A stretch of DNA of 64,000 bases from Trichormus sp. M33_DOE_039. Lineage in GTDB: Bacteria > Cyanobacteriota > Cyanobacteriia > Cyanobacteriales > Nostocaceae. The translations under genes and the position numbers were made by a program. Under the pieces are notes generated by a model. That model had not been told where the DNA came from, did no database searches, and saw only the letters and a list, made by a program, of their open reading frames with translations. Positions 11,801-22,394 of the stretch are shown one piece after another. The DNA lies in contig DVDT01000112.1 of assembly GCA_015296085.1 (NCBI GenBank), positions 1 through 64,000 on the forward strand, written 5' to 3'. The stretch's first letter is position 1; each line of letters starts with the position of its first letter.

Positions 11801-14513
11801 TGTGATAGTCTTACCTGGTTCGGCTTATGTCGAAATGGCTCTAGCGGCTGCGGCTGAGTTATTTGGGGCAGGTCAACATATCCTAGAGGTGCTGCACTTC
11901 CAACAAGCTCTATTCCTCCCCGAAACAGAAACTCAGACTGTACAATTTTGCTTACAACTGGGCGAAAACCCTAATATCCTCAGCTTTGATTGTTACAGTC
12001 GCCCCAGTACAGCCGACCCGCAGGCGAAATGGCTGCATCATGCTAGTGGTCAAGTGCGTAAAGGAGAAATCACACTCACATCTCCTCTGCACCCCATCAC
12101 TGAAATTCAAGCCCGTTGTTCGGAAGTCATTGCCGGCACACAGCACTATCAACAAATGGCAGAACAGGGTTTAGTTTATGGTGCTAGCTTTCAAGGTGTA
12201 GAGCAAATCTGGCGACGAGAAGGGGAAGCCCTCGGACGCATCCATTTACCAGCCTCTTTACATCCAGAGATTGCTAACTACCAAATTCATCCTGTACTGT
12301 TGGATGCTTGTTTCCAAGTCATAGCCCTGGCAACTCCCTTGGCTAACCCTGATGCTGAGGCGGAAGGTACATATTTACCTGTGCGTCTTGACAAACTCCA
12401 ACTGCATCAGCAACCCGATACTACTGGGTTGTGGGTACATTTACAATTAAAACCTGTAGTAGAAACAGATGCCTTCGCCGCCGAGTTGTTATTATTCAAC
12501 GACGCAGGGCAACAGATATTAGCAGCTGAATGCTTGCGTATTCAAAAACTTGATAGCCAAGGGCAAAATCATTCTCAAGATTGGTTATATGAAATTAGTT
12601 GGGAACGGTTTGTAGAACATCAGCACACGGAGACAAGTAAAAAACATCCAGGCTGTTGGTTAATTTTGGCAGACAGACAGGGAATTGGGGAACATCTGAG
12701 CCAACAATTACAGCAGCAAGGTGAGAATTGCATCTTGGCTTTTGCGGGTGAAAGCTATCAACAACAGGATTCACAGCATTATCAGATTCAGCCCAATTCC
12801 CTTGATGACTTTAAAAAACTTCTACAAAATCTATCTGGTGAATGTTCAGGGATAGTCCATCTGTGGGGTTTAGATATCACACCACCAGAATTGACGACTC
12901 TTTCTTCACTAGCGGATGAAACTTTCACCGAGCGTCCATTGTGCGAGGCTGGAAACCATCGCAATTTGGGTTGTGTCAGCACTCTGCATCTAGTCCAAGC
13001 TTTGGCGGAAATCGGCTGGCAAAATACTCCGCGTCTCTGGCTGATTACAAGTGGAGTCCAGTCTGTAGATTTAGGTTTAGCATCTCCTAGTGTTGCTCAA
13101 TCGCCTCTATGGGGATTAGGGAGGGTGATTGCTCAAGAACATCCAGACTGGCGTTGTGCAATGGTAGATTTAGCACCCGTACCTCAGTCAGCAGAAATTA
13201 CATCTCTTTTACAGCTACTAAAAGCTGATGTAGGGGAAAATCAAATCTCTCTGCGTGGGGATGTATCCTATGTTGCTAGACTGAAGCGATATTTACCAAA
13301 CTATTCCCAATTACCAAACTTCCACCCGCAAGCCACCTACCTCATCGCCGGAGGTTTACGGGGTTTAGGTTTACAAGTTGCAGCCTGGATGGTGGAAAAA
13401 GGAGCTAGACACTTAGCACTGATGGCGAGAAGTCAACCTACACCCGCAGCCTTAGAAGTATTGCAAAAGCTGGAAGCAGTAGGTGCGAAAATTAAGGTAC
13501 TACAAGCGGATATCAGCCAAGCCGAGGAAGTAGGCAGAGCGATCGCGCAATTAGACCAAGATATGCCACCATTACGGGGTGTGATTCATAGTGCCGCTGT
13601 TTTGGATGACGGTATTCTCTTACAGCTAACGCCAGAACGGTTGCACAAAGTTATGCAACCCAAGATAGAAGGGGCGTGGAATCTCCACACTCACACCCTC
13701 AATCAACCACTAGATTTCTTTGTGCTGTTTTCTTCGGCGGCTTCACTGCTAGGTTCTGCTGGACAAGGTAATTATGCGGCGGCGAATGCGTTTTTAGATG
13801 GGTTGGCGCATTATCGCCATAGCCAAAATTTACCTGCACTCAGTATTAACTGGGGTGCATGGGCGGAAGTTGGTTTAGCAGCAGCCCAAGCTAATCGGGG
13901 CGATCGCATGGCATCTTTGGGATTTGGCAGTATTCCGCCACAGCAAGGTTTAGAGATTTTAGGACACCTATTAACAGATGCAGCTCCTCAGTTGGGTGTG
14001 ATTCCCATTAATTGGGCGACAGTCTTGCGAGCTAATCCAGCCGTTACCAAGATGCCGTTTTTTCAATTGTTAACAGAGGTTGTTAGTGATTCTGGAGAAA
14101 CCGCAACTGACACCACCAGCAATTATTTGTCCCGTCTAGCACTTTTAGCCGCCCCAGCAGATGAGCGTCAATCGCTTGTAGAAGAGTACTTCCACGAACA
14201 AGTTGCTAGGGTGCTAAGAATGCCAGCTGCCAAACTTGATCGCCATCACCCCCTAAACAGCCAAGGACTTGATTCTTTAGTGGCGGTGGAGTTAAAGAAC
14301 AGACTCAAAAATGACTTGGGCGTTGATTTACCGATGGTGCGCTTTATTCAAGGCCCTAGTATTGCCCAGTTATCTGCACAGGTACTCACTCAAATTACTC
14401 AGGAGATGTCAGTGTCATCTGTCCTTGTCTCTCCTCCTCATCTGAGGAGCGATTCTGCTAGACCCGTTGAATTAGCCACTAGTAATCAAGAATGGGAGGA
14501 TGGCGAAATATGA
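8826..14513 (+). CDS. Type I polyketide synthase module KS-AT-DH-KR-ACP
   Basis: Second complete module in the window (1895 aa), starting 2 bp after the previous stop. Docking helix, then KS (DTACSSSL ~203, EAHGTGT, KTNIGH), AT (GQGAQ ~597, GHSLGE ~683, YAFH ~783), DH with canonical [10 protein letters not shown] (~988) and LLDACFQ (~1158), KR (GGLRGLG ~1508, VLDD, B-type pattern) and ACP ([12 protein letters not shown] ~1812). The YAFH tetrad is intermediate between the HAFH malonyl and YASH methylmalonyl patterns, so extender choice is uncertain. Its AT is unrelated at DNA level to the duplicated pair upstream. Between KS and AT two repeat elements (10488-10515 and 10519-10558) are read through in frame. 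Its stop overlaps the next start (ATGA). Confidence 0.96.
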   Translation: MSNTNERVEELSPLKRALLALETMQAKLNRLESKKTEPIAIVGMGCRFPGGANNPEVFWQMLRDRVDAMQEIPRDRWDLATYYDADPDAPGKMYTRHGAFVDGVDKFDADFFGISPREAAFIDPQQRLFLEVCWEALEQAGERPDQLAGSRTGVFAGVMYTDYSRLQGTVIDAYSSTGNSMSVVSGRVSYLLGLQGPSVTLDTACSSSLVTVHLACQSLRLGECNLALAGGVSLMLIPDNNITLCRTRALSPEGRCKTFDADADGFARGEGCGVIALKRLSDAIADGNPILAVIRGSAVNQDGRSNGLTAPNGPAQQAVLREALANAGVKPHQVSYVEAHGTGTPLGDPIEVSSLAAVLGEGRSPNHPLALGSVKTNIGHLESAAGVAGLIKVVLAMQHQQIPPHLHLQKLNPYISWGNLPISIPTELTPWESGTERRIAGVSSFGFSGTNAHVVLEEAPLLPTEPALVSVKDYLFPLSAKTPAALLDMAQAYRQFLQGKTNLLDIAYTASLRRPHHRYRLALVGQSVEQLTAALDAFIQGETHPNLVTLENPSVETLHATSLHVPPSLVGKGVRGLGLALTEPHPDDLSRLVFVFSGQGAQWLGMGRQLLAQEPVFRETMQECDRILQSLTHWSLLQELAAPEDISRLQATEVAQPAIVAIQIALTALWRSWGVEPAAVVGHSLGEITAAYVAGVFTLEQALRIVVQRASLMQQATGKGKMAAIAMPWQEVKSWLEEFPGLAIAAINSPTSTVVAGDATALEALCERLQAQEIFCRLLRVNYAFHCPQMQPYSEELVKLLSGLQPQTAQLPLFSTVTGTSSDGKDWDAVYWGRNMRSPVQFSQAIENLLHEGYTCFVEVSPHPVLSQNIQECLQHTGKTGIVLASMHRERQERYFLLSELGRLYTLGYQPQWTALYPDKRRCVLLPTYPWQHERYWLEGTTNNYLPARPTSQQPLLGEALPTLAHLPEMRIWQTQLDVRSLPYLNDHWVQGVIVLPGSAYVEMALAAAAELFGAGQHILEVLHFQQALFLPETETQTVQFCLQLGENPNILSFDCYSRPSTADPQAKWLHHASGQVRKGEITLTSPLHPITEIQARCSEVIAGTQHYQQMAEQGLVYGASFQGVEQIWRREGEALGRIHLPASLHPEIANYQIHPVLLDACFQVIALATPLANPDAEAEGTYLPVRLDKLQLHQQPDTTGLWVHLQLKPVVETDAFAAELLLFNDAGQQILAAECLRIQKLDSQGQNHSQDWLYEISWERFVEHQHTETSKKHPGCWLILADRQGIGEHLSQQLQQQGENCILAFAGESYQQQDSQHYQIQPNSLDDFKKLLQNLSGECSGIVHLWGLDITPPELTTLSSLADETFTERPLCEAGNHRNLGCVSTLHLVQALAEIGWQNTPRLWLITSGVQSVDLGLASPSVAQSPLWGLGRVIAQEHPDWRCAMVDLAPVPQSAEITSLLQLLKADVGENQISLRGDVSYVARLKRYLPNYSQLPNFHPQATYLIAGGLRGLGLQVAAWMVEKGARHLALMARSQPTPAALEVLQKLEAVGAKIKVLQADISQAEEVGRAIAQLDQDMPPLRGVIHSAAVLDDGILLQLTPERLHKVMQPKIEGAWNLHTHTLNQPLDFFVLFSSAASLLGSAGQGNYAAANAFLDGLAHYRHSQNLPALSINWGAWAEVGLAAAQANRGDRMASLGFGSIPPQQGLEILGHLLTDAAPQLGVIPINWATVLRANPAVTKMPFFQLLTEVVSDSGETATDTTSNYLSRLALLAAPADERQSLVEEYFHEQVARVLRMPAAKLDRHHPLNSQGLDSLVAVELKNRLKNDLGVDLPMVRFIQGPSIAQLSAQVLTQITQEMSVSSVLVSPPHLRSDSARPVELATSNQEWEDGEI
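10488..10515 (+). repeat. 28-bp perfect palindromic repeat inside PKS coding sequence
   Basis: Perfect palindrome with arms GTAGAGACGTTGCA / TGCAACGTCTCTAC. The identical 28-mer occurs in intergenic DNA at 51568-51595. Here it is translated in frame ([10 protein letters not shown]), about 100 residues before the AT nucleophile loop region. Confidence 0.95.
10519..10558 (+). repeat. GGGAAGGGGG-type palindromic repeat inside PKS coding sequence
   Basis: CCCCCTTCC...GGGAAGGGGG inverted element followed by GTTAGGGG. It is read as PPSLVGKG. The related element at 61811-61884, in the opposite-strand Mo-hydroxylase gene, is read as PPSLVGKR, so the same repeat family sits in the same frame in two unrelated proteins. 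Confidence 0.8.
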
Positions 14514-17500
14514 GCGCGAGTCAACTTCTCGAAGATTTGACGCAAAAGGGTGTATATCTGTGGGCAGAAGGCGACAAGTTACGTTTTCAGGCTCCTAAAG
14601 GCGCGTTGACTCCAGAACTACGCGATCGCTTGACTGCTCACAAGCCAGAACTGTTGGCAATGTTACAAACGCCCAGTTCTACCACCGAGTTCACCCTAGT
14701 TCACGCCCCAGAAGAACGTTACCAACCATTTCCACTGACTGACTTACAGCAAGCCTATGCACTCGGTGGTAGCAATTTTTTTGATTTGGGTAATGTATCT
14801 GCTCATTTTTACGTAGAATTTGCTGTCACTAATCTCGATATCGAGCGATTGAATTTGGCTTGGCAACGTCTGATTGAGCGTCATGAAATGCTGCGGGCGG
14901 TGATTTTACCAGATGCTCAACAGCAAATTTTAGAAACTGTACCACCCTTCGCGGCGGAAGTTATTGACTTGTGCGGTCAAAGTCCAGAAGAAATCACCTC
15001 CCAAATTGAAGCGGTGCGCCAGCACATGAAGGATAACGGGCCATCACTGGATCAATATCCTTTATTTGAGGTGCGGGTACAGTTGTTAGATGAACTGCGA
15101 TCGCAACTACATATCAGTATCAGTTTATTAATCTGCGATGCCTTAAGCGGTGGGTTTGTCTTCCAAGACTTGTATCAGTTTTACCTCAACCCCCAAGCAC
15201 AATTATCCCCGATTAATCTCTCTTTCCGCGATTACATCCTAACGCTGAATCAACGCCGTCAAACAGCAGCCTATCAAAAAGCCCGTGATTACTGGTGGCA
15301 AAGGTTATCGGAAATTCCCCCAGCCCCGGAATTGCCCTTAGCAAAAAGTCCGAGTGCTATTGAAAAACCGACTTTCACCCGTTGGCAAGGACAACTCGCG
15401 CCAGCCGTTTGGCAGCAATTTAAAACACGAGTCAGTCAATGGGGATTAACCCCAGCGGCGGCAATTTGTGCTGCTTACGCCACCATCCTCACCACTTGGA
15501 GCAAAAACCAAAAACTCACAATTAACATCCTCTACTTTAACCGTGAACCTCTACATCCCCAGGTTTATCAAGTTTTAGGTAACTGTAGTTCTACCCTGCT
15601 ATTAACAGTTGACCACACCCAGCGCGAAACCTTCGCCGCCCAAGCCAAACGTTTACAGGAACAGTTATGGCGCGATTTAGAACATACGGCTGTGACTGGT
15701 GTAGAAGTGTTGGGCGAACTCAACCGGATGCAAGGGGGAACAGCTAGAGCGGCGATGCCTTGCACCTTTGCCAGTGCTTTGGGTTTAGGAAACCGCGATA
15801 CTCAAACTAATGCTGCCGGTGAGCAAGATTGGCAGGTGGTTTGTAATGGCTTGCTACAAACGCCTTTCGTCCTCCTCGACCACCAAATTGTTGAGGAAAA
15901 TGGGGCTTTACTCCTAAATTGGGATGCTGTAGAAGAAGCCTTTCCTCCCAATTTAATGGCGGAAATGTTTCATGCTTATCAACTCCTACTGCATCGTTTG
16001 GCTGAGTCAGAAAATACTTGGGAGACTTCCACCGAATGGTTAGTACCCGCAGCCCAGTTACAACAACGAGCAGCCGTCAATGCTACAGATACCACCATTC
16101 CCACCCAGTTGTTGCATGAGTTGTTTACTGCACAGGCGACTCAAAAACCACAACAACCAGCGATAATTTCTTCCAAACTAACTTTGACTTACGCCGAACT
16201 TGATCGCTTGTCTAACTACATTGGTGGACAACTGCGAGATTTAGGCGTGCGCCCCAATCAGTTAGTAGCTGTGGTGATGGAGAAGGGTTGGGAACAGTTA
16301 GTCGCCGTCTTAGGAATCCTCAAATCTGGTGCAGCCTACCTGCCAATCGACCCCAGCCTACCCCCAGAACGCCTTAACTGGCTCTTGGATAACGCCGAAG
16401 TTGCGATCGCATTCACCCAACCCTGGTTAGAACTAACTCTCAGCCTCCCCCCTCACATCAAATGTCTAACAATTGACGACCAAACCCTTTGCGCGACGGA
16501 CACTTTGTTCAAGTCGGGAGACCCGCCCACGCAAGTGTCCTCCTCTGCGCCTTTGCGTGAGAATTTAACACCCATCCAAACCCCAGAAGATTTAGCCTAC
16601 GTCATCTACACCTCCGGCTCAACTGGCACACCCAAAGGTGTCATGATTGACCATCGTGGTGCGGTAAATACAGTCCTCGATATTAATCAACGCTTTGGAG
16701 TCACAGCAGAGGATAAAGTATTTGCCATTTCCTCATTAAGTTTCGACTTATCGGTGTATGACATCTTCGGCACGCTGGCGGCTGGTGGTACAATTGTTAT
16801 ACCCGATGCCCAAAGTTTACGTGATCCAGCCCATTGGCTAGATATCCTGCAACGGGAACAGGTGACAGTCTGGAACTCTGCACCAGCGTTGATGAAATTG
16901 TTAGTTGAATATGCAGTTGATCATCGCTCTGAACACTTACCAGCTTCTCTGCGGTTGGTGATGATGAGTGGTGATTGGATTCCAGTTACTCTCCCAGAGC
17001 AAATTCAATCTTTGGGTAACAATGTGCAAGTAATTAGTTTGGGAGGAGCAACAGAAGCTTCTATCTGGTCAATTTTCTTCCCGATCGCCAAAGTTGACCC
17101 CACCTGGACTAGCATTCCCTACGGTCAACCCCTGAGTAACCAAAGTTTCCACATCCTGGATGAAGCACTGCAACCCCGTCCTGTTTGGGTGCCGGGACAG
17201 ATTTACATCGGTGGTATCGGTTTAGCTCAGGGATATTGGCGAGATACAGCCAAAACCCAAGCCAGTTTTATTCAGCACCCCGACACCGGAGAGCGACTTT
17301 ACCGCACAGGCGATTTAGGACGCTATCTACCAGACGGTAACATCGAGTTTTTAGGCAGAATTGATTTTCAAGTCAAAATTCGCGGCTACCGCATAGAACT
17401 AGGCGAAATCGAAACCGCCTTACAGCAACACCCCGCTATTCGTGCTGTTGCTGTCTCAGCAGTAGGTAAGCAACGGGATGAGAAGCAACTAGTAGCTTAT

Positions 17501-18757
17501 ATAGTTTTGGAGCAGGAACAAGCGATTACTTCCACAGAATTGCGTAACTACCTCCAACAGAAGTTACCAGAATACATGATTCCCTCACTGTTCATGTTTA
17601 TGGACAGCTTACCCCTGTCATCTAACGGTAAAGTAGATCGCCGTGCTTTACCTGACCCAGAACAAAACCAAGGGGATTTAGGGGCAATTGTCACACCCAG
17701 AGACAGCTTAGAGTTACAACTAGTGCAGATTTGGCGGGAAATATTGAACTTGCCAGAGGTCGGTATTACTAATAATTTCTTTGAATTGGGTGGAACTTCT
17801 ATTCAAGCTGTGCGTTTGATGACCCAGATTCACAAACTCTTTGGGCAGAATTTACCCTTATCTACGCTGTTCCAAGGCGGTACGGTTGAACATTTAGCCC
17901 AGACTTTGCGCACATCCTCGGATAGTTCTCTCCCTTGGTCACCTTTAGTCAGTATCCAGTCCTCCGGTTCTCAGCCGCCTTTCTTCTGCGTCCATCCGGC
18001 TGGCGGTAATGTACTGTGCTACATGGATCTCTCCCGTCAGTTGGGTGTAGATCAGCCTTTCTACGGTTTGCAAGCTGCGGGAATGGATGGGGAACAACCA
18101 CCGTTCACCACTATCGAAGATATGGCTGCTTACTATATTGATGCCATCCGCACCGTGCAACCACAAGGCCCATATTCTATTGGCGGTTGGTCTTTTGGCG
18201 GCATTGCAGCCTTTGAAATAGCCCAGCAATTGCGCCAACAAGGTCAAGAAGTGAATATGCTGGCACTTATCGACTGTCCTGCGCCCTTAACTTGTGAAGA
18301 TTTGGACGAAGCCACCTTGGCCGCTTGGTTTATCCAAGATTTGGAAGGTCGATTTGATGTTGATGCTACTAGATTGCAGCATTTGCAGCGATTGGATACA
18401 GCACAACAATTAAATTACATCCTAGAACAAGCTAGATTACTACATTTAGTCCCACCAGATGCCGGAGTCGAACAAGTAAATTTCTTGTTTGAAGTATTTA
18501 AGTGTAATATGCGAGCGATCGAACACTACACACCAAATCCATACGAAGGACTAGCAACACTACTCAGGGCAGAAAATCAACCGCCAGAAAACCCCACTGA
18601 CCCTGCTTTGGGTTGGCATAAATTACTCACTCATCTAGAGGTGCGTTGGATTCCCGGCAATCACTACACAATGGTTAGAGAACCCGATGTACAAACATTA
18701 GCCACACAATTAAGAGCTTGTTTGGCAGTTATGAAAAATTGGCAACCAGGAAGATAA
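14510..18757 (+). CDS. NRPS termination module: docking-Cy(like)-A(Cys)-PCP-TE
   Basis: Start set at ATG 14510 (ATGA overlap with the previous stop), with GGGAGG 10 bp upstream. Residues 1-55 look like a TubC-type beta docking domain for accepting the chain from the PKS. Next is a condensation domain of the heterocyclisation type ([27 protein letters not shown]), but the DxxxxDxxS motif reads SLLICDALS (Ser205/Asp210/Ser213) and the GDFT motif reads GNCSS. The adenylation domain ([11 protein letters not shown] ~699, FDLSVYD ~745) gives specificity residues D-L-Y-N-M-S-L-I-W, close to the known cysteine code. PCP Ser is in ELGGTSIQ (~1095). The type I thioesterase has GWSFGG (~1227) and His in GNHYTM. 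It adds Cys and releases the product as an acid or thiazoline acid. A repeat insert lies at 16498-16540. Confidence 0.95.
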   Translation: MSASQLLEDLTQKGVYLWAEGDKLRFQAPKGALTPELRDRLTAHKPELLAMLQTPSSTTEFTLVHAPEERYQPFPLTDLQQAYALGGSNFFDLGNVSAHFYVEFAVTNLDIERLNLAWQRLIERHEMLRAVILPDAQQQILETVPPFAAEVIDLCGQSPEEITSQIEAVRQHMKDNGPSLDQYPLFEVRVQLLDELRSQLHISISLLICDALSGGFVFQDLYQFYLNPQAQLSPINLSFRDYILTLNQRRQTAAYQKARDYWWQRLSEIPPAPELPLAKSPSAIEKPTFTRWQGQLAPAVWQQFKTRVSQWGLTPAAAICAAYATILTTWSKNQKLTINILYFNREPLHPQVYQVLGNCSSTLLLTVDHTQRETFAAQAKRLQEQLWRDLEHTAVTGVEVLGELNRMQGGTARAAMPCTFASALGLGNRDTQTNAAGEQDWQVVCNGLLQTPFVLLDHQIVEENGALLLNWDAVEEAFPPNLMAEMFHAYQLLLHRLAESENTWETSTEWLVPAAQLQQRAAVNATDTTIPTQLLHELFTAQATQKPQQPAIISSKLTLTYAELDRLSNYIGGQLRDLGVRPNQLVAVVMEKGWEQLVAVLGILKSGAAYLPIDPSLPPERLNWLLDNAEVAIAFTQPWLELTLSLPPHIKCLTIDDQTLCATDTLFKSGDPPTQVSSSAPLRENLTPIQTPEDLAYVIYTSGSTGTPKGVMIDHRGAVNTVLDINQRFGVTAEDKVFAISSLSFDLSVYDIFGTLAAGGTIVIPDAQSLRDPAHWLDILQREQVTVWNSAPALMKLLVEYAVDHRSEHLPASLRLVMMSGDWIPVTLPEQIQSLGNNVQVISLGGATEASIWSIFFPIAKVDPTWTSIPYGQPLSNQSFHILDEALQPRPVWVPGQIYIGGIGLAQGYWRDTAKTQASFIQHPDTGERLYRTGDLGRYLPDGNIEFLGRIDFQVKIRGYRIELGEIETALQQHPAIRAVAVSAVGKQRDEKQLVAYIVLEQEQAITSTELRNYLQQKLPEYMIPSLFMFMDSLPLSSNGKVDRRALPDPEQNQGDLGAIVTPRDSLELQLVQIWREILNLPEVGITNNFFELGGTSIQAVRLMTQIHKLFGQNLPLSTLFQGGTVEHLAQTLRTSSDSSLPWSPLVSIQSSGSQPPFFCVHPAGGNVLCYMDLSRQLGVDQPFYGLQAAGMDGEQPPFTTIEDMAAYYIDAIRTVQPQGPYSIGGWSFGGIAAFEIAQQLRQQGQEVNMLALIDCPAPLTCEDLDEATLAAWFIQDLEGRFDVDATRLQHLQRLDTAQQLNYILEQARLLHLVPPDAGVEQVNFLFEVFKCNMRAIEHYTPNPYEGLATLLRAENQPPENPTDPALGWHKLLTHLEVRWIPGNHYTMVREPDVQTLATQLRACLAVMKNWQPGR
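16498..16540 (+). repeat. Inverted-repeat insert within the adenylation domain
   Basis: Arms GGACACTT (16498-16505) and AAGTGTCC (16533-16540) enclose a CGGGAGACCCGCCC segment like dispersed Nostoc repeats. It is read in frame in a surface loop just before the A3 motif ([18 protein letters not shown]). Confidence 0.6.
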
Positions 18758-18971
18758 GTTTTGAGCAGGGAATAGGAAATAAAAATTCAGGCAGTACTGA
18801 ATGAGAGATTGATAGTTATGGAGTGGGTATTTTGCCCACCCAAACATCAAAAAAGCAAAATTTTTATGCCACAAAATCATTCAGCCAATATTCAACAACA
18901 GAATTAATTTCCTCTCACTTCCTATGATTTTTCTACCTCTTACCTTTCCATCACGTTTTAGGAGTTAATTT

Positions 18972-19655
18972 GTGCAACTAATCACACAATTTCCATTAGC
19001 AATAACTTTTCCAGCGCAACTACCAGATGTAGATGTTAAAGCTATTATTTGTTTAGTCCATTCTCTTTATTGGCTATTAATTGTGAATGCGTCCATCATC
19101 AGACGACGCAAACTAAATCAACCAGAGTCATTTGTTGACCCATCGACCAGAGAACCGGTTGCACAAGAATCATCTATTACCCCACAAGGCCCACCAGCAT
19201 TGTTTCTCACCAGTGCTACCTACGGTATTTTCTATATTTTGTTAGCGATTTGGTGGGTAAACCCTAATAATTTAGGATTTTTGGTGTTTCAGCCAACTCT
19301 ACCAATTCAAGCTTTAGGAATTGCTGTTCTTTGTTTAGCATTAGTAGTGAAAGTATGGGCTTTCTGGGTGTTCCGCAGTTGGCGGTTATTTCCTCACATC
19401 GATCCTGGTCATCAACTCGTAACTAAAGGCCCTTATAGTTTTGTTAGACACCCTCTTTATTTCGCTTTTCAACTACTGTTTTTCGGCTCATTTTTGATTG
19501 CCCCCAGACTAGGATTTTTACTGCAAGTAATTGCTAATTTCCTAGCTCATGATTTTCGTTGCCGAGTTGAAGAAAAAATCTTAACTCAAGCTTTTGATAG
19601 TGCATACAAGTCATATAAAAAACGTACACGTCGTTTGTTACCTTGGGTGTATTAA
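18972..19655 (+). CDS. Isoprenylcysteine carboxyl methyltransferase (ICMT/PEMT) family membrane protein
   Basis: GTG start with AGGAG at 18960-18964. A 227-aa integral membrane protein with four to five hydrophobic segments and the family signature near the C-terminus: GHQLVTKGPYSFVRHPLY, then the EE...Y..Y....RR.LPW tail that closes the SAM pocket. Family members methylate the carboxylate of C-terminal prenylcysteine or related lipid substrates. It lies 214 bp after the NRPS and before the exporter genes on the same strand, so a role in tailoring the PKS/NRPS product is plausible. Because the last building block is predicted to be cysteine, methyl-esterification of the cysteine carboxylate is an attractive inference. 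The sequence alone does not prove the substrate. Confidence 0.85.
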   Translation: MQLITQFPLAITFPAQLPDVDVKAIICLVHSLYWLLIVNASIIRRRKLNQPESFVDPSTREPVAQESSITPQGPPALFLTSATYGIFYILLAIWWVNPNNLGFLVFQPTLPIQALGIAVLCLALVVKVWAFWVFRSWRLFPHIDPGHQLVTKGPYSFVRHPLYFAFQLLFFGSFLIAPRLGFLLQVIANFLAHDFRCRVEEKILTQAFDSAYKSYKKRTRRLLPWVY

Positions 19656-19672
19656 TTAAGTGTAAAGGTCTA

Positions 19673-19711
19673 AGGGTGTAAGTAAAATCAATGGTTTTGC
19701 AATTACACCCT
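19673..19711 (+). other. Intercistronic hairpin
   Basis: AGGGTGTAA (19673-19681) pairs perfectly with TTACACCCT (19703-19711), with an inner AAAATC/GTTTTG-type pairing. It lies between the methyltransferase and devB-like genes. It could be a processing or stability hairpin or a remnant of a dispersed repeat; no good U-tract follows. Confidence 0.5.
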
Positions 19712-19763
19712 TTACCCTGACTTTAAATTTTTGATGGTAGATTGTACAGATTGTAATTAAACT

Positions 19764-21077
19764 ATGAAATATCAGTTATTTACCAAAAATCTAAATTTGA
19801 GAATTATCTTAATTTTAGGCACTGCGGCTATAGTTGTTAGTGCGACTTCTATTTATTTTGCATTTAATGGCCAGTTAGAAAGCCAAAAGCGATCGCAGCA
19901 AGCAGCCGCAGCCGATAATCAGCGAAATCGGGTGATTCCTGGTGCTGTTGCTGCTAGAGGTTTTCTTGAACCCAAGGGAGAGGTAATTCAGCTATCTGCG
20001 CCTACTTCTATTCAAGGCGAAGGTACACGAGTTATTAAATTACTGGTTAAACAAGGCGACAAAATCAAAGCTGGTACAATAGTTGCAATTCTAGATAATG
20101 AAAACCGTCTGCAAGCTGCATTACAAGAGGCGAAAACGAGAGTTAAAGTTGCCCAAGCTAGACTAAATCAAACCAAAGCTGGGGCGAAGACAGGAGATAT
20201 TAACGCTCAAGCTGCAAGATATCAACAAAGTAGGGCGGAATTAGAAGGACAAATCACAACCCAAAGAGCAACAATTGCTAATTTAGAAGCCCAGTTACAA
20301 GGTGAGAAAAATACTCAAGCAGCGACAATCAAACGGATTCAAGCTGAGTTACAGTATGCTCAAACTGAGTGCGATCGCTATAATTCTTTGTATCAAGGGG
20401 GAGTAGTTTCTGCTTCTCAAAAAGATAGTACTTGTCTACAAAACAATACTGTGCAAGAGCAACTAGCAGAAGCCCAGTCTAATTTACAAAGAATTATTAG
20501 TACTAGGACTGAACAAATCAAAGAAGCTAAAGCTAATCTTAACCGCACGTTGGCTACTTTACAAAAGCAAATTGAAGAAGCGAAAGCTACTCTCAATGCC
20601 ACAGCAGAAGTACGTCCTGTAGATGTCAGCGTGGCACAATCAGAGCTAGAAAATGCCCGTGCTGCTGAAAAGAAAGCTCTAGCAGATTTAGACCTAGCTT
20701 ATATCAAAGCCCCAACCAATGGACAAATTTTAAAAATTCATACTTGGCCAGGCGAAACTATTAGCAATGATGGCATTGTCGAGTTAGGTCAAACTGAGCA
20801 AATGTATGCGACAGCCGAAGTTTACGAAACCGATATTAGTAAAGTTCGAGTTGGTCAATCAGCAACTATTACTAGTGGCGGAATCGTTGGAGAACTTCAA
20901 GGTAAGGTCGATGAAGTGGGTTTAAAAATTGGTGTACCTAATGTTTTAGGCACAGATCCAGTCGCTAATGCAGACACCAGAGTTGTTGAAGTTAAAATTC
21001 GTTTGTCTCCAACCGATAGCCAAAAAGTTGCTGACTTAACTAATTTAGAAGTTAACGTGATGATTGACACCAAATAA
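19764..21077 (+). CDS. HlyD/DevB-type membrane fusion protein of an ABC exporter
   Basis: A 437-aa protein with one N-terminal transmembrane helix (~10-32), a split biotinyl-lipoyl-like domain (RVIKLLVKQGDKIKAGTIVAILDNE ~90, broken here by a long coiled coil ~115-290 rich in Gln/Ala/Glu, then AYIKAPTNGQILKIHTWPGE ~320) and a beta-barrel part (TAEVYETDISKVRVGQ). This is the layout of DevB/HlyD periplasmic adaptors that link an inner-membrane ABC exporter to an outer-membrane channel. In heterocyst-forming cyanobacteria DevBCA exports glycolipids. Here it follows a PKS/NRPS cluster and is likely its product exporter. The DevC-like permease is 53 bp downstream. Confidence 0.92.
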   Translation: MKYQLFTKNLNLRIILILGTAAIVVSATSIYFAFNGQLESQKRSQQAAAADNQRNRVIPGAVAARGFLEPKGEVIQLSAPTSIQGEGTRVIKLLVKQGDKIKAGTIVAILDNENRLQAALQEAKTRVKVAQARLNQTKAGAKTGDINAQAARYQQSRAELEGQITTQRATIANLEAQLQGEKNTQAATIKRIQAELQYAQTECDRYNSLYQGGVVSASQKDSTCLQNNTVQEQLAEAQSNLQRIISTRTEQIKEAKANLNRTLATLQKQIEEAKATLNATAEVRPVDVSVAQSELENARAAEKKALADLDLAYIKAPTNGQILKIHTWPGETISNDGIVELGQTEQMYATAEVYETDISKVRVGQSATITSGGIVGELQGKVDEVGLKIGVPNVLGTDPVANADTRVVEVKIRLSPTDSQKVADLTNLEVNVMIDTK

Positions 21078-21130
21078 CTCTAATTTAGGCAAATCTTTTA
21101 TTGATCAAATTCATATTTACAATATACGAT

Positions 21131-22303
21131 ATGATGTTTCGTAAAATACCAGTATCTTGGTTACAATTGAGATATCAAAAAGGACGGTTAATTGTTGCTC
21201 TTTTAGGAGTTGTTTTTGCTGTAGTTATTGTATTTATTCAACTAGGCATTCGGGATGCTTTATTTGATAGTGCTGTTCGTCTACATCAAGGTTTGCAGGG
21301 GGATTGTTTTTTAATTAGTCCTCGTTCTACCGCTTTAATTGCGATGGAAAGTTTTCCAGAACGGCGTTTATCTCAATCTTTAGCATTTACAGAAGTTGAT
21401 TATGTTGCACCGATATATTTAGGTTTTGGTCAATGGAAAAATCCCGAAACTAAAAACTATTGGCGTAATATTTTTGTGATTGGTTTTGATATTCGTTATC
21501 AGGTGGTAGATTTTCCTGGGGTTGCTGAAAATATTGCTCAACTCAAAATCCCAAATGTAGTTTTATTTGACCGTAGTTCTCGTGCTGAATTTGGGCCTGT
21601 AGTCGCAGATTTTGAGCAACAGGGGAGTGTAGAAACAGAAATTGGCAACCGTTCTTCAAATCGTCGGGTGAAGGTAGCAGGATTATTTAGTCTAGGGACA
21701 TCTTTTGGTTCTGATGGCAATTTAGTTACTAGTCATCTGAACTTTTTGCGGATTTTTGCTACACGTTCTCAAGGCTTTATTGATGTTGGTTTAATTAAGT
21801 TAAAAGCAGGTAATAACCCTCAAGAGTTTGCAGAGAAATTAAAAAAAGTTTTACCTCAAGATGTCAAGGTATTATCCAAAGAGCAATTTATTGCTTTTGA
21901 AAAAAATTATTGGCAGACTAGCACAGCCATTGGGTTTATATTTAACTTGGGAGTGGGATTAGGTATTGTTGTAGGCATTGTAGTTGTATATCAAATTTTG
22001 TACACTAATGTTTCTGAACACTTACCTCAATATGCCACTTTAAAAGCTATGGGTTACAGACAGCGATATCTTTTATCTGTGGTCTTGCAACAAGCATTTT
22101 TTATTGCCATTCTAGGATACATACCAGGATTTTTAATCTCTATGATTCAGTATGAGTTTGCTAAAGGTGCAACACTCTTACCGATCGCAATGACAATAGA
22201 TAGAGCTAGTTTTGTACTAGTAGCAACTATTATTATGTGTTTTATCTCTGGTGCGACAGCAGTGAGAAAATTAAAACAAGCAGATCCAGCAGATATTTTT
22301 TAA
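21131..22303 (+). CDS. DevC-type (FtsX/MacB fold) ABC exporter permease
   Basis: ATG at 21131 or 21134 is preferred over an upstream TTG (21101) because DevC proteins begin close to the first membrane helix (FRKIPVSWLQLRYQKGRLIVALLG). About 390 aa with the DevC pattern: TM1, the conserved IQLGIRDALFDSAVRLH segment, a large periplasmic domain, then three C-terminal TM helices (around 275, 320 and 365) with the FtsX-like HLPQYATLKAMGY coupling region. It forms the membrane channel half with the DevB-like adaptor. No devA ATPase follows; a terminator comes next, so the ATPase must be supplied from elsewhere. Confidence 0.9.
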   Translation: MMFRKIPVSWLQLRYQKGRLIVALLGVVFAVVIVFIQLGIRDALFDSAVRLHQGLQGDCFLISPRSTALIAMESFPERRLSQSLAFTEVDYVAPIYLGFGQWKNPETKNYWRNIFVIGFDIRYQVVDFPGVAENIAQLKIPNVVLFDRSSRAEFGPVVADFEQQGSVETEIGNRSSNRRVKVAGLFSLGTSFGSDGNLVTSHLNFLRIFATRSQGFIDVGLIKLKAGNNPQEFAEKLKKVLPQDVKVLSKEQFIAFEKNYWQTSTAIGFIFNLGVGLGIVVGIVVVYQILYTNVSEHLPQYATLKAMGYRQRYLLSVVLQQAFFIAILGYIPGFLISMIQYEFAKGATLLPIAMTIDRASFVLVATIIMCFISGATAVRKLKQADPADIF

Positions 22304-22317
22304 TCCCATGCGCAAAC

Positions 22318-22364
22318 AATCAGAACCCCAAATTCTTTAAAGATTTGAGGTTCTGATTCTTTTC
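22318..22364. terminator. Rho-independent terminator after the exporter operon
   Basis: AATCAGAACC.CAAAT pairs with ATTTG.GGTTCTGATT (16-bp stem with one mismatch, 22318-22358), followed by CTTTTC. It lies between converging genes and may serve both strands. Confidence 0.85.
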
Positions 22365-22394
22365 TATTTTCACAAGTAATAGACGTACAATTAA

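Noticed and set aside
2-18757. Assigning the PKS/NRPS cluster to a named natural product
   Set aside because: The loading and early modules are outside the window and I do not recognise the exact order KR / DH-KR / DH-KR / Cy-like-Cys-TE from a characterised pathway.
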